Shown here: positions 38,501-47,073 of the stretch, in pieces
Numbering within the stretch: the stretch's first letter is position 1
Layout: each line of letters begins with the position of its first letter
Origin: Bin80 sp965116685
GTDB lineage: Bacteria > Bacteroidota > Rhodothermia > Rhodothermales > Bin80
Direction of reading: 5' to 3'
NCBI GenBank assembly: GCA_965116685.1
Contig: OZ220707.1
Location: 3,658,001 to 3,722,000 of the forward strand
Length of the DNA stretch: 64,000 nt
Notes under the pieces: generated by a model
The model's database searches: none
Seen by the model: the letters and a program-made list of their open reading frames with translations, nothing else
Told to the model about the DNA's origin: nothing
Program-made: the position numbers and the translations under genes

Positions 38501-40462
38501 TTTTGGATTCACGCCCCGATCTTTGATGACCGTTTCAATGCCCGCCTCGTAGACCCCGGCGATGGATCCAAGAGGGCCCGTTACTAGATGGAGTTCATCT
38601 TGAATAATGAGTTCCGGGGGACGATTACGACGGCCAAAGAAAGCACGGGGGCCATGAATCCAAGGTAGTCGGGCGAATTTGTCAATCGTACTAATGAGGA
38701 GGGATGGGGGAGCATCATATAAGGCATCATCTACAACTTGACAGGGAAGTGGCAGTTGTGGACTGGAATGGGAGTGCTTCCCAAAATTACAGCCGGTTTG
38801 ATCAGTACAGTATAACCGGAGAGAATAAGGCTTGTACTCATACGCATCTTTTGTTAATTCTCCATCACACCAGGGGCATGAGGTAAGGATAAAGTTGAAA
38901 CGCTCAGAGCTGCTACCTTCTTGAATAGCTTCCACTTTCCTCTCAGCCTGATCGTAGTTGTTCGGGCTGACTGCCATACCGGCCCAAAACCCTACACTGA
39001 ATGGCTCTTCTCCCAGACGATCATCTTTTCGGCGAATCAACTCCAGCGCACAGATCATACGAGCAGCACGTTCAAATTGCTGTCGGGTCAACAGGCGCAA
39101 CGTATAACGCATAATGGCAACCGTACCACCACCATGCCCCCCGTATTTAAGCCTGCGCCAGATAATGAGGATTGCAATGAGTCCCAGGTACGCTTCGGTT
39201 TTCCCGCCTCCAGTCGGAAACCATATGAGGTCCATGGTTTCTCGAAAGTCGCTTTTTTCTTGAATCGAAGATTCAAGTACAGTCAAAAGAAAAGCTAACT
39301 GAAAGGATCTCCATCGGTAACTGTTGATGCTTGGGTCCTTCCCACTAACTTGATCTGCCTGCTGCATCTGATTCAGCATAGTCAGATTTGCCAATCGAAA
39401 TGCTTCCGCAACACACTCGTCATTGTTAAGCAGTTCGACGCCTTGGTGCATACGCTTCAATGCGACGTCCATACGTTTCACCATGCGCTCCCCGGTTTCT
39501 TTCTTTAGGTCATTCGCAAACCCTGTAATGATCTTCCGCTGCTCAGCAATCCATTTTTCGTATCCATCCAAGAAATCTCTCAATGTAGTTGTCAGGCTCG
39601 TGATGTCTTCCTGACATAAACGCTTCAAATCAAGTGCTTTGTGGTTTCCCTGGGGATTCGTAGACAGGGCAGGCATTTCCACTATGGGCATAAACTCTGA
39701 CCAGATCTTTGGCATCTGGCCAGCTTCCGCATCCCAGTCCACTGCAGCGCCATGCCCGACTGCAAAAATCTTTACGTCTTTGTATTGAAGCTCAAATTCA
39801 AGCTCTTCCTCGCTCATCATGGGTGGCGCAAGGTGGGGGAGTTCTAAGAGGTCTCCCGACTCAACGGTACAACTGAGGCGAACTTCAAAAAGACATAATT
39901 CCGCCTTATCGGAATGCCGCAAGATTTTTGGACCCCGTTTCAGGTTTGAGAGCGCCAGTGTACAGAGGGTTCCATCCGTTTGCAGGCGAGGTTCGAGTAC
40001 GATGCCTGCCTGGTTCTCCCAAATTGTTTGTCTGAATGTGCCGCGAAGCTTCTCAATCGTGATCTCAAACGGCTGCAACTCAATACGATGATAGGACTGC
40101 TTAACATATCTTCCAGATTTATCCCTTTTCCCTCTGTTTCTATAATAGCTTGCAGATGCTGTAATGGAGATCTGCGCATCACGGCTCACAAAAAAAGTGA
40201 ATCCGACACTAGATGGAGCCGTGTAGTAGCGTCTGTACGAAAAATCTTCATCGGTATCATCCTCTGCATTTGAGGCCCTATTCGGTTGAGTGATTTTTAG
40301 GGAATCAAAGGGAGGAGCTGAAGAGAACTCAATCGGGCTGAGCATCCCGACAGGATAAAGGTTTAGCGGGTTCCCGTTGATAATATCGTCTTCGGTCCCA
40401 GGGCCGATCATTTGTGAACGCAGCCATGTAACCAAGCGTCGTCGTGCCTCAACGTAATCCAT
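35501..40462 (-). CDS. DrmA-DrmB-like fused helicase/DUF1998 protein (DISARM-related)
   Basis: A 1653-aa protein combining the two DISARM core proteins. Residues 1-270 are a beta-rich N-terminal domain. The DrmA-like SF2 helicase follows, with FPTGGGKTEAYLG (Walker A, 415-427), MRYTLRLLTRQQFERAA, DELH (622-625), STATIS (658-663) and QVTGRIGRSE (867-876). About 1130 onward resembles DrmB: a Cys-rich Zn region (C1146, C1149, C1163, C1164, C1168), HRQGYLADVDWHYMAH (1181-1196), another CxxC at 1224-1227, and a C-terminal DUF1998 domain (1512-1634) with CHSLSHLLIRQLE, WCSFDPVC and GAACHGCLMIPESSC. It is the first gene of the operon. In DISARM, DrmA and DrmB act as a complex on DNA ends; a similar activity here is inference. 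Confidence 0.9.
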   Translation of the reverse strand: MDYVEARRRLVTWLRSQMIGPGTEDDIINGNPLNLYPVGMLSPIEFSSAPPFDSLKITQPNRASNAEDDTDEDFSYRRYYTAPSSVGFTFFVSRDAQISITASASYYRNRGKRDKSGRYVKQSYHRIELQPFEITIEKLRGTFRQTIWENQAGIVLEPRLQTDGTLCTLALSNLKRGPKILRHSDKAELCLFEVRLSCTVESGDLLELPHLAPPMMSEEELEFELQYKDVKIFAVGHGAAVDWDAEAGQMPKIWSEFMPIVEMPALSTNPQGNHKALDLKRLCQEDITSLTTTLRDFLDGYEKWIAEQRKIITGFANDLKKETGERMVKRMDVALKRMHQGVELLNNDECVAEAFRLANLTMLNQMQQADQVSGKDPSINSYRWRSFQLAFLLTVLESSIQEKSDFRETMDLIWFPTGGGKTEAYLGLIAILIIWRRLKYGGHGGGTVAIMRYTLRLLTRQQFERAARMICALELIRRKDDRLGEEPFSVGFWAGMAVSPNNYDQAERKVEAIQEGSSSERFNFILTSCPWCDGELTKDAYEYKPYSLRLYCTDQTGCNFGKHSHSSPQLPLPCQVVDDALYDAPPSLLISTIDKFARLPWIHGPRAFFGRRNRPPELIIQDELHLVTGPLGSIAGVYEAGIETVIKDRGVNPKYIASTATISEARKQVQSLYGRSMTVFPPPGISCDDMYFACTDRGRPGRMYLGYLAPNLNRQESISPIMAALMAAPSLLFEEDQNSEDLAEAWWTIVVFNRSLRDVSTYHNEIFHGVREAGMQLVRKNSVQNENHEALEAIRTRFQSPRIAELTSLRSAEDCAATFKELEYPRNHAKCLDGVFATNMISVGLDVSRLALMVVNGQPQTTGEYIQVTGRIGRSEVPGLVVVNYYRTQARSLAHYENFRPFHESFHRFVEASSITPFTYQARRRALHAALVTAMRYLGDHLTDNTDALKIGEQEGIEKNILVQLTNRLTSACPDPITQIQVHEQLNQLYQTWLDKAEESKIRRRELRYHVPENLTDSDRLLKSAESSAKGVWHTLNSMRNVEESAMLQWGPHTTNIRFSNLLGSSGVGSIAPIGENTDTFNAVVKDINFWPEDLLHDRELKYVTQICKHPKIGNRRLVKPPASKKKYDNYSDCIPTKEFPRWSYCVKCGLLRHPSQIVSNQCCDKNCGGMMRQVHWVLVHRQGYLADVDWHYMAHGKKSKDCPRTNDQAYLKLIREPRNLVQCQKCFCQNWQDVAQFGSNTWQQPWFREPAEEFVADSMAEIMYIGDSRIYREENHRALVIPPESRIRRGNVVDLLYRNTDDQQKINQAGSEFQRKSVTKRIASKYGCDPEEILEALEEIERGYPLYDEQPDPDHLIQLEYQALSQPIPGQREDEDLVTKHYALEWSEQSGDHLAPNIVSLVNRLVAVERLRMISVFLGFRREALRHQSEGKNMYERPRLVPPDLLGTSDWLPANELYGEGIFFTLSEPLLQIWETKLQAARETDRELNQLLDHIEYTVKGYDEVSKIPRFVLCHSLSHLLIRQLERKCGYPAASLQERIYANDGKDPMAGILIFVAVSDRHGSLGGLMEYAQPQKFYRLLSRAFDASKWCSFDPVCCNPEESKHEQLNGAACHGCLMIPESSCCCNNQYLDRILINGNGKNLPSLLKITHP

Positions 40463-40837
40463 GCAACACGTATACCCAGATATGAGAGGGCAGAATCAGC
40501 AGTTTCGAATGATCTTTTTCATGTCCAAATGGCACATAAATGGGAAAATGAGTATAACTTGATTGCTCAGAATCCCTCGGAAATTTAGGAGATTATGGCG
40601 CAAAATCCAAAATAATGACCACATTCATATCCAACAGGTTGCAAAATTCCAAATTCGATTGGCCGTTCTTGCAGGAGACCCAGCTTGGATCTGAGCTTCA
40701 TAGATCGAGCCCCGATCTATTTTTATGCAACTATATCAATATAATTGGGCACCTTTTTGGGTAGATTAGCGTTCCACGGGGCTGTGAAATAGGCATTACA
40801 CGATTTGTAATGCATCTTAATTTAGTCAAAGGCATAC
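40463..40837. other. Divergent intergenic region between the helicase operon and secD
   Basis: These 375 bp are AT-rich and should hold divergent promoters for the helicase operon (minus) and secDF (plus). I see no ORF of interest, no strong hairpin with T-run and no certain promoter. The A/T-rich patch around 40720-40760 is the best promoter candidate but is not conclusive. Confidence 0.5.
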
Positions 40838-42721
40838 ATGCAAGGTAACGGATTCAAGATAGGCGCAGTCGTTTTCTTTCTGACACTTTCTGCTTGGTAC
40901 TTATTCCCATCATTGCAGGGACTTTCCCTGAACAATCGATTGGAGGGGATGGATCAGGAAGAGAGATCTGATTATGAGCGCGAAAATTATTCCAGGATTG
41001 AGTCAATCAAGGAAAAATCCCTCAATCTTGGGTTGGATCTCCAGGGAGGAATGCATACCACCATGGAGGTTGGACTTAGGGAATTGCTTGCTCAGTTGGC
41101 GGGGGAGCGCAGGGATAATACATTTGATCAGGTTCTCGCGGCGGCAGACGCACGCACCGAAACAGAAACCATATCGTTGATTGATGCGTTTGTGGAGGAG
41201 TTTGAAAGTCGTGACCCCGACGCTAGCCTATCACGCTACTTTCGTAGTGAAGAGATCACTCGACGTTCCAGTAACGCAGAGGTGACCGACTATTTATATA
41301 TGCAAGGTACGGATGCAATTGAGCGTGCCATGCAGGTCATTCGTAATCGTGTAGACCGGTTTGGAGTTACAGAACCCTCTATTCAGACGCAGGGCAGTCG
41401 AAGGATTGTAGTTGAACTCCCCGGCATTGATGATCCTGAGCGTGTGCGCCGTCTGCTCAAAGGGACGGCAAGGTTGGAATTTCGGCTTATGGCGGATCCG
41501 GGTGAATTGAATTCGTCGTTGCAGCGGATCATCAATCATTATGAGATAGATGTGGCAGCTGAGGTGGATTCGGTAGAAACTCCTGCAGAGGAGGATACCT
41601 CCGAGGAAGCAGATACATCCTTTGATGTCAGTCAACTGCTCGCGGAAACAGAAAGTTTGGACGAGATAGGGAATTCCCTTTTGGATGTTCTGATTCCAGC
41701 CGGTCAAGGCTCTGTGGTCTTCGGGGAAGTATCTGTGCAGGATACCGCCGCATTTAACTCGTTGATGGCAGATCCAGAAGTGCAGGCGATGCTCCCGCGT
41801 GATATCGAGTTGCTCTATGATGCGAATCCCAGTGGCACAGGGGGGGCAGAATATTATCCGGTATTGGCAGTCAACATGAACGCCGAATTGACGGGAGATG
41901 TAATTACAGATGCCAGGGCTGACTTTGACCAGACCACGAACCAACCGCTCGTTGATATGGAGATGAACTCCGAAGGAGCCCGGGTATGGTCTCGTCTTAC
42001 CGGTGCCAATGTGGGCAAGAATGTGGCTATCGTTCTTGACCGGGTCGTGTACTCATACCCAACGGTCATTGGTCAGATCAGCGGTGGGCGATCCCAGATC
42101 ACAGGATTGGCTTCACAGGAGGAATCCGATGATATTGTAACGGTACTCAAGAGTGGAGCCCTTCCCGCACCTGTGGAGATTGTGGAAGAGCGGACGGTCG
42201 GCCCAAGCCTAGGCGTTGTCGCTCGAAAATCCGGTTTCACGTCGCTTCTGGTCGGTCTCTCTATCGTGGCCCTGTTTATGATTATCTATTACCGGGGAGG
42301 AGGGATGGTTGCTGATCTCGCGTTGATTATCAACATCATCTTTATTCTGGGCATTTTAGCGGGATTCAATGCAACATTAACTTTGCCGGGTATCGCAGGG
42401 ATTGTTCTTACGATCGGTATGGCGGTTGATGCGAATGTGTTGATCTTCGAGCGTATCCGCGAAGAGCAAGCGACCGGGAAAACGCTGAAAGCGTCCATTG
42501 ACGGTGGTTATGGTAAAGCACTCAGCGCGATTGTGGATGCCAATATTACGACCTTTTTTGTAGGCATCATTCTCTATTCATTCGGGGTTGGTCCAATCCA
42601 AGGTTTTGCTGTGACCTTGATGGCAGGCATTTTGGCATCGCTCTTTAGTGCGATTGTGTTTACCCGCATCATATTTGATTACGTAGTGATTGGCCGCCGC
42701 GGAGCTATCAGCTTCGGCTGA
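40838..42721 (+). CDS. secD: Protein translocase subunit SecD
   Basis: SecD with SecF uses the proton motive force to pull exported proteins through SecYEG. The N-terminal TM is followed by LGLDLQGGMHTTMEV, a large periplasmic region with RVDRFGVTEPSIQTQG and VVELPGIDDPERVRRLLKGTA, and six TM segments near the C-terminus including GIVLTIGMAVDANVLIFERIRE, which carries the conserved Asp of the RND-type proton pathway. An acidic insertion (about 245-275) lies in the periplasmic domain. 627 residues. secD and secF are separate here. Confidence 0.96.
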   Translation: MQGNGFKIGAVVFFLTLSAWYLFPSLQGLSLNNRLEGMDQEERSDYERENYSRIESIKEKSLNLGLDLQGGMHTTMEVGLRELLAQLAGERRDNTFDQVLAAADARTETETISLIDAFVEEFESRDPDASLSRYFRSEEITRRSSNAEVTDYLYMQGTDAIERAMQVIRNRVDRFGVTEPSIQTQGSRRIVVELPGIDDPERVRRLLKGTARLEFRLMADPGELNSSLQRIINHYEIDVAAEVDSVETPAEEDTSEEADTSFDVSQLLAETESLDEIGNSLLDVLIPAGQGSVVFGEVSVQDTAAFNSLMADPEVQAMLPRDIELLYDANPSGTGGAEYYPVLAVNMNAELTGDVITDARADFDQTTNQPLVDMEMNSEGARVWSRLTGANVGKNVAIVLDRVVYSYPTVIGQISGGRSQITGLASQEESDDIVTVLKSGALPAPVEIVEERTVGPSLGVVARKSGFTSLLVGLSIVALFMIIYYRGGGMVADLALIINIIFILGILAGFNATLTLPGIAGIVLTIGMAVDANVLIFERIREEQATGKTLKASIDGGYGKALSAIVDANITTFFVGIILYSFGVGPIQGFAVTLMAGILASLFSAIVFTRIIFDYVVIGRRGAISFG

Positions 42722-42754
42722 TCAGCGCAGTACAATCGAACCAAGATATCTGTT

Positions 42755-43699
42755 ATGCGCATTTTCGAGAATACGAATTATAATTTAGTTGGAAGCAGAA
42801 AAAGGGGCTATATACTCAGTGGCATTCTGATCTTCCTCAGCATTGGAGCAATCCTTACACGTGGATTAGAGGTTGGGATAGATTTCAGAGGAGGGATGGA
42901 GTTTGTTGTTGAGAGCGACGAGGTACTGGCAGTAACTGACGTACGGACTGCCTTAACATCTGTGCTCGAGACTTCGCCCGAAGTCAAAACCTACAGTGAT
43001 GTGGGAGCAGGTGGACAGGATGCGCTCCTGATTCGAAGTGCATCTGAAGGAGAGACGACTGACATCCAGTTACTGATCATCCAAGGCATTTCAGATGCAT
43101 TTCCAGAGAGCAACCCGAGAGTCATCAAGACAGACATTGTGGGTCCCCGGTTTGCTGAAGATTTGAAGCGGAGCTCAGTTTATGCAGTGTTGGGGTCGCT
43201 TCTGGTTATTTTCCTTTATGTGATGCTTCGCTTTGAGTGGAGATTCGGACTCGGAGCCGTTGCAGCTCTCTTCCATGATGTCTTGATAACACTGGGAGTG
43301 TTCTCGCTACTTCAGGGAATTATGCCTTTCTCGATGCAGATCGATCAGGCAATCATCGCAGCTTTTCTCACGATTGTGGGTTACTCTTTAAATGATACAG
43401 TGGTTATCTTTGATCGTATTCGTGAGTACACGAACCTGTTTAAGACAGAACCATACAAAACGGTTGTCAACCGATCAGTGAATACGACATTGAGTCGTAC
43501 CTTCGTTACTTCGGGAACAACCTTGCTGGTTGTTGCAACATTGTTTATGTTTGGAGGAGAGGTTTTGCGTGGGTTTTCATTTGCACTTATTATAGGTATT
43601 ATTATCGGGACATATTCGTCCGTCTTCGTGGCCACTCCTGTAGTGGTTGAATTGTATCATCGGACGTCTGGCTTGACCAAGAAAGCCAGCCGCCGTTAA
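42755..43699 (+). CDS. secF: Protein translocase subunit SecF
   Basis: SecF is the six-TM partner of SecD. IDFRGGMEFVVES in the first periplasmic part, VGPRFAEDLKRSSVYAVLGS and TIVGYSLNDTVVIFDRIREY are the family signatures, the last supplying the conserved Asp and Arg. 314 residues, which is normal for a separate SecF. It starts 33 nt after secD. Confidence 0.96.
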   Translation: MRIFENTNYNLVGSRKRGYILSGILIFLSIGAILTRGLEVGIDFRGGMEFVVESDEVLAVTDVRTALTSVLETSPEVKTYSDVGAGGQDALLIRSASEGETTDIQLLIIQGISDAFPESNPRVIKTDIVGPRFAEDLKRSSVYAVLGSLLVIFLYVMLRFEWRFGLGAVAALFHDVLITLGVFSLLQGIMPFSMQIDQAIIAAFLTIVGYSLNDTVVIFDRIREYTNLFKTEPYKTVVNRSVNTTLSRTFVTSGTTLLVVATLFMFGGEVLRGFSFALIIGIIIGTYSSVFVATPVVVELYHRTSGLTKKASRR

Positions 43700-43711
43700 T
43701 CTTTTGCAAGC

Positions 43712-44056
43712 ATGAGTTTTTCAGTCGATGAAGTTTACAACGCAGTAGTCATTACTCTCAAAGGGAATGTAATGGGAGGCCCAATGGGAGTAAAGCTCCA
43801 AGACACGCTCGGCGGCCTGAAAGAACAGGGTAAATTAAATGTGGTTGTGGATTTAGCCAAGGTCAAGTTCATGAATTCGAGTGGTCTTGGGATGTTGATT
43901 AGTGCCATGACCACGATGCGAAATGTTGGTGGTGACGTACGTCTCGCGAATCCGGCCGCAAAAATCAGATCTCTGCTGGTGGTAACCAAGTTGGTTACGG
44001 TGTTTGAGCACTTTGACTCGGTTCAGGAAGCAGCGAAAAGCTACAAGACCTCCTAA
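43712..44056 (+). CDS. STAS-domain anti-sigma factor antagonist
   Basis: A 114-residue STAS protein of the SpoIIAA/RsbV type. VDLAKVKFMNSSGLGMLISA contains the phosphorylatable serine region (NSSGLG), followed by GGDVRLANPAAKIRSLLVVTKL. Such proteins usually bind and release anti-sigma kinases in partner-switching. No RsbW-like kinase is adjacent; the histidine kinase gene two genes downstream is of a different class. It lies 12 nt after secF, so may be co-transcribed. Confidence 0.9.
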   Translation: MSFSVDEVYNAVVITLKGNVMGGPMGVKLQDTLGGLKEQGKLNVVVDLAKVKFMNSSGLGMLISAMTTMRNVGGDVRLANPAAKIRSLLVVTKLVTVFEHFDSVQEAAKSYKTS

Positions 44057-44083
44057 ATCACAACCTTCCCTACATATCTCCGT

Positions 44084-44112
44084 AGCAGCTCTCATATCTG
44101 GGGGCTGCTTTA
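44084..44112 (+). terminator. Possible terminator after the STAS gene
   Basis: AGCAGCTC and GGGGCTGCT pair over 8 positions, including one G-T pair, around a short loop, followed by a weak TTAT tract. The weak T-run leaves doubt. It would end the secDF-STAS transcript before purA. Confidence 0.4.
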
Positions 44113-44142
44113 TGCAGCGATATGTCTTGTAATGATTCCCTG

Positions 44143-45411
44143 ATGGCAGTAACCGTTGTGGTAGGTAGTCAGTGGGGTGACGAGGGAAAGGGGAAAGTTG
44201 TAGACCTGCTCGCATCCCAGTTCGATATTGTTGCACGCTATCAGGGCGGTGCCAATGCCGGACATACGATAAAGTGGGGCGACAAGACGCATGTACTCCA
44301 TCTCTTGCCGAGTGGTGTATTTGCATCCGGCGTGCACTGCCTTATCGGGAATGGAGTGGTCATTGATCCGAAGGCGTTGGTTTCTGAAATTCAGCATGTT
44401 CAGAGGTTAGGATATGATTTAAAGGGCCGGTTGTGGATTTCCGGGAATGCACACTGCATTTTGCCGTATCATCAGGCGCTGGAGAACGTTCGGTCTGCAG
44501 ACCGAATTGGAACAACGAAACGAGGAATTGGGCCAGCGTATATGGACAAGGTCGCGCGGACAGGGATTCGGATTGCGGAGCTGGTTGATCCAGGCGTGTT
44601 TTCGAAGCGCGTGCGGGCCGAAGTGGAGCGAAAGAATTTAATACTTCGTGGCAGCTACTGTGAACAAGGCCTGGACGCGGAAGAGATTATTGCAGAATAC
44701 ATAGATTGCGGACATACCCTCGCGGAGTATGTTACAGATACGGCTCTTTTTCTACATGAAGCGCTTGAACATGGGAAGCAGATCCTTGCTGAAGGGGCAC
44801 AGGGATGCCTTTTGGATATCGATTTTGGCACCTACCCTTATGTAACCTCTAGCTCGCCAACTGCCGGTGGTGTCTGTACCGGTCTCGGAGTACCCCCCAC
44901 TGCAATCACCCGGACCATCGGAATCAGCAAAGCATATTGTACACGAGTAGGCCATGGCCCATTCCCAACAGAATTAACAGATGCCACCGGGGCGCATCTT
45001 CAGAAGATCGGCGGTGAATTTGGTGCGACAACCGGCAGACCACGCAGATGCGGATGGTTGGATTTGGTTGCACTTCGCTATAGTTGTCGGCTTAATGGAT
45101 TTGCAGAATTGGCCGTCACAAAATTGGATGTTTTGTCTGGCCTGGAAACTGTAAAGGTGTGTGTTGAATACGAGCAGGGAGGTGTGACAGATTCTCACTT
45201 CATCAACGATGCACAGTCTCTATCCACGGTTACCCCCCGATACGAAGTAATGCAGGGTTGGAAGGAGGATATATGTGGGTGCCGTGATTTTGATGAATTG
45301 CCGGGCGCAGCAAAGGACTTAATTCATCGAATACAATCGTTTACGGGTATACCGGTTACGATGATTTCGACGGGCCCAAAGCGTTCTCAGACGATCCATA
45401 TGGGCTGTTGA
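44143..45411 (+). CDS. purA: Adenylosuccinate synthetase
   Basis: PurA condenses IMP with aspartate using GTP, the first AMP-specific step, complementing guaB in this window. The N-terminal P-loop GSQWGDEGKGKVVDLL and YQGGANAGHTI contain the catalytic Asp and His. TTKRGIGPAYMDKVAR and EGAQGCLLDIDFGTYPYVTSS follow, and the C-terminus has TGRPRRCGWLD. I start at ATG 44143 (422 aa), where the family begins; the frame also opens at ATG 44122, adding seven residues. No clear SD for either. Confidence 0.97.
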   Translation: MAVTVVVGSQWGDEGKGKVVDLLASQFDIVARYQGGANAGHTIKWGDKTHVLHLLPSGVFASGVHCLIGNGVVIDPKALVSEIQHVQRLGYDLKGRLWISGNAHCILPYHQALENVRSADRIGTTKRGIGPAYMDKVARTGIRIAELVDPGVFSKRVRAEVERKNLILRGSYCEQGLDAEEIIAEYIDCGHTLAEYVTDTALFLHEALEHGKQILAEGAQGCLLDIDFGTYPYVTSSSPTAGGVCTGLGVPPTAITRTIGISKAYCTRVGHGPFPTELTDATGAHLQKIGGEFGATTGRPRRCGWLDLVALRYSCRLNGFAELAVTKLDVLSGLETVKVCVEYEQGGVTDSHFINDAQSLSTVTPRYEVMQGWKEDICGCRDFDELPGAAKDLIHRIQSFTGIPVTMISTGPKRSQTIHMGC

Positions 45412-45443
45412 CGCGCCCTTTTCACTTGCAGATCACTTAGTCC

Positions 45444-46742
45444 ATGTTTGTCTTTATCACGAAGCGTAAGCTCAAGCTTTTGCTCAGCGTGTTTGCGGTG
45501 AGCATTGCACTGGCATCGCTCTTGTATACCAGTAATCTCGTTCGACATTTACAGGAGCGCGAGCGTACGAGCATTACAATATGGACTGCTGCAATCGAGC
45601 AGGTTGCGCTTGCGGCGGGACAAAATCCTTATGAAGCCGATTTTCGGGTTATTGCCGACAAGTTGGATCCAGATGATCCAATGACTCAGCGACACCGGGC
45701 GGCGTTAGCGTGGGGAAGCAGGTTACCTCTTGGAGATCACATTGATTTCATGTTTGATATAATTTCCGAGTATTCCCCTGATGTGCCTGCAGCGATTGTT
45801 GATGAGGCGGGGAATCCAATTCGGTGGCAGCATCTTGGTGTCCCGGAGGGCGGTGAGTTAACATCGGAGGATTCACTTAAGATCATGCGGCGCATCGCCC
45901 GAATGGGTCGAAATTTTGACCCGATTACGATTGAGATCCAACAGGATTCACTTACCCCGGCATTAATTCAGCGAGTGTATTATGGGGAAAGTTCTGTCAT
46001 CCGGGATTTGCGAATTTTCCCCTACTTGCAGCTTACATTCGTGGCATTATTTATAGCATTTGGCTATCTCGGCTTTTCGTATGCACGTAGGAGCGAACAA
46101 AGTAATCTATGGGTTGGGATGGCTCGTGAAGCTGCCCATCAGTTGGGAACGCCAATCTCAAGCCTTATGGGTTGGATTGAGGTGATGCGTACGAATCCCA
46201 AAGCGGACCACGATACCCTGAAAGAAATGGATGCAGATGTTCAACGTCTTGGTTTGGTTGCAAACCGATTCAATGACATTGGCTCGGTGCCGAAACTTGA
46301 GGTTCAGGCACTGGCGCCAGTTGTAGATGCAACAGCGAACTATATTCGCAGGCGATTCCCTCGTCGTGGCATGGCACTCACCGTTGATGTTCCTACAGAA
46401 TTACAAGCTCCGATCAATGCGGAATTATTTGCATGGGTGGTTGAAAACTTACTCAAGAATGCCATGGATGCCATCGAAAATGAGCAGGGGCGAATTCAGA
46501 TCAATTCGGGAACGGAGAAAGGCCGCGTCTATATTGATGTGAGTGATAATGGCAAGGGAATTGACCGTAGCGACTGGTCAAGTATCTTCAAGCCGGGGTA
46601 CAGCACAAAGACGCGGGGGTGGGGCTTGGGACTTAGCCTAGCTAAACGTATCGTGGTAGATTACCACGGTGGTATGTTAACCCTGACGCATTCGGTTGTT
46701 GGTCAAGGTTCAACGTTTCGAATTCTGTTTTCGCAGTCGTAA
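45444..46742 (+). CDS. Membrane sensor histidine kinase
   Basis: Two TM segments (about 10-30 and 193-213) flank a periplasmic or extracytoplasmic sensor of about 160 residues. The phospho-acceptor motif AREAAHQLGTPISSL places His at 232. The N-box ENLLKNAMDAIEN (about 334-346), the G1 motif DNGKGID and the G2 motif GWGLGLSLAKRIV complete a HATPase_c domain. The AHQLGTPI H-box resembles the NtrY-like/HPK4-type. No response regulator is adjacent, so it is an orphan in this window. Confidence 0.93.
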   Translation: MFVFITKRKLKLLLSVFAVSIALASLLYTSNLVRHLQERERTSITIWTAAIEQVALAAGQNPYEADFRVIADKLDPDDPMTQRHRAALAWGSRLPLGDHIDFMFDIISEYSPDVPAAIVDEAGNPIRWQHLGVPEGGELTSEDSLKIMRRIARMGRNFDPITIEIQQDSLTPALIQRVYYGESSVIRDLRIFPYLQLTFVALFIAFGYLGFSYARRSEQSNLWVGMAREAAHQLGTPISSLMGWIEVMRTNPKADHDTLKEMDADVQRLGLVANRFNDIGSVPKLEVQALAPVVDATANYIRRRFPRRGMALTVDVPTELQAPINAELFAWVVENLLKNAMDAIENEQGRIQINSGTEKGRVYIDVSDNGKGIDRSDWSSIFKPGYSTKTRGWGLGLSLAKRIVVDYHGGMLTLTHSVVGQGSTFRILFSQS

Positions 46743-46861
46743 TACAGTTAATTTTGATTGCTCATGTCACTGTGGTATAGGCACGACAATCTCTCTATAT
46801 CTATTGATTTGTGGCCGATTACTGGCTCTCGTCCATGAAAAATAATTAAGGGAGGAGTCGT

Positions 46862-47026
46862 TTGACCGAGAGCGGTTATTATTTTTTGGAATCAGAAGGA
46901 TTAACAATGGGAACGGTAATCACACGGATGCGTGACCAGGTGGTTGGTCGGTCTCATCGTTTGCCGACAGCAGTTGGAGGAATTTCCCAAGTATTCAGGC
47001 GACAACGATCAGGGAAAGAAGCATAG
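46862..47026 (+). CDS. Possible 54-aa small protein with strong SD
   Basis: A TTG at 46862 lies 7 nt after an AAGGGAGGAG Shine-Dalgarno and opens a 54-codon frame ending TAG at 47024. The product starts LTESGYYFLESEGLTMGTVI, contains GRSHRLPTAVGG and ends Arg/Lys-rich (VFRRQRSGKEA). A downstream ATG at 46907 is an alternative. No homologue is recognised and no other gene occupies this stretch. The good SD is the main support. Confidence 0.35.
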   Translation: MTESGYYFLESEGLTMGTVITRMRDQVVGRSHRLPTAVGGISQVFRRQRSGKEA

Positions 47027-47073
47027 AGGCTTGGGGCGGCAAGTCTCAGATCCGGCGAAGCGGTGCAGTCCTT

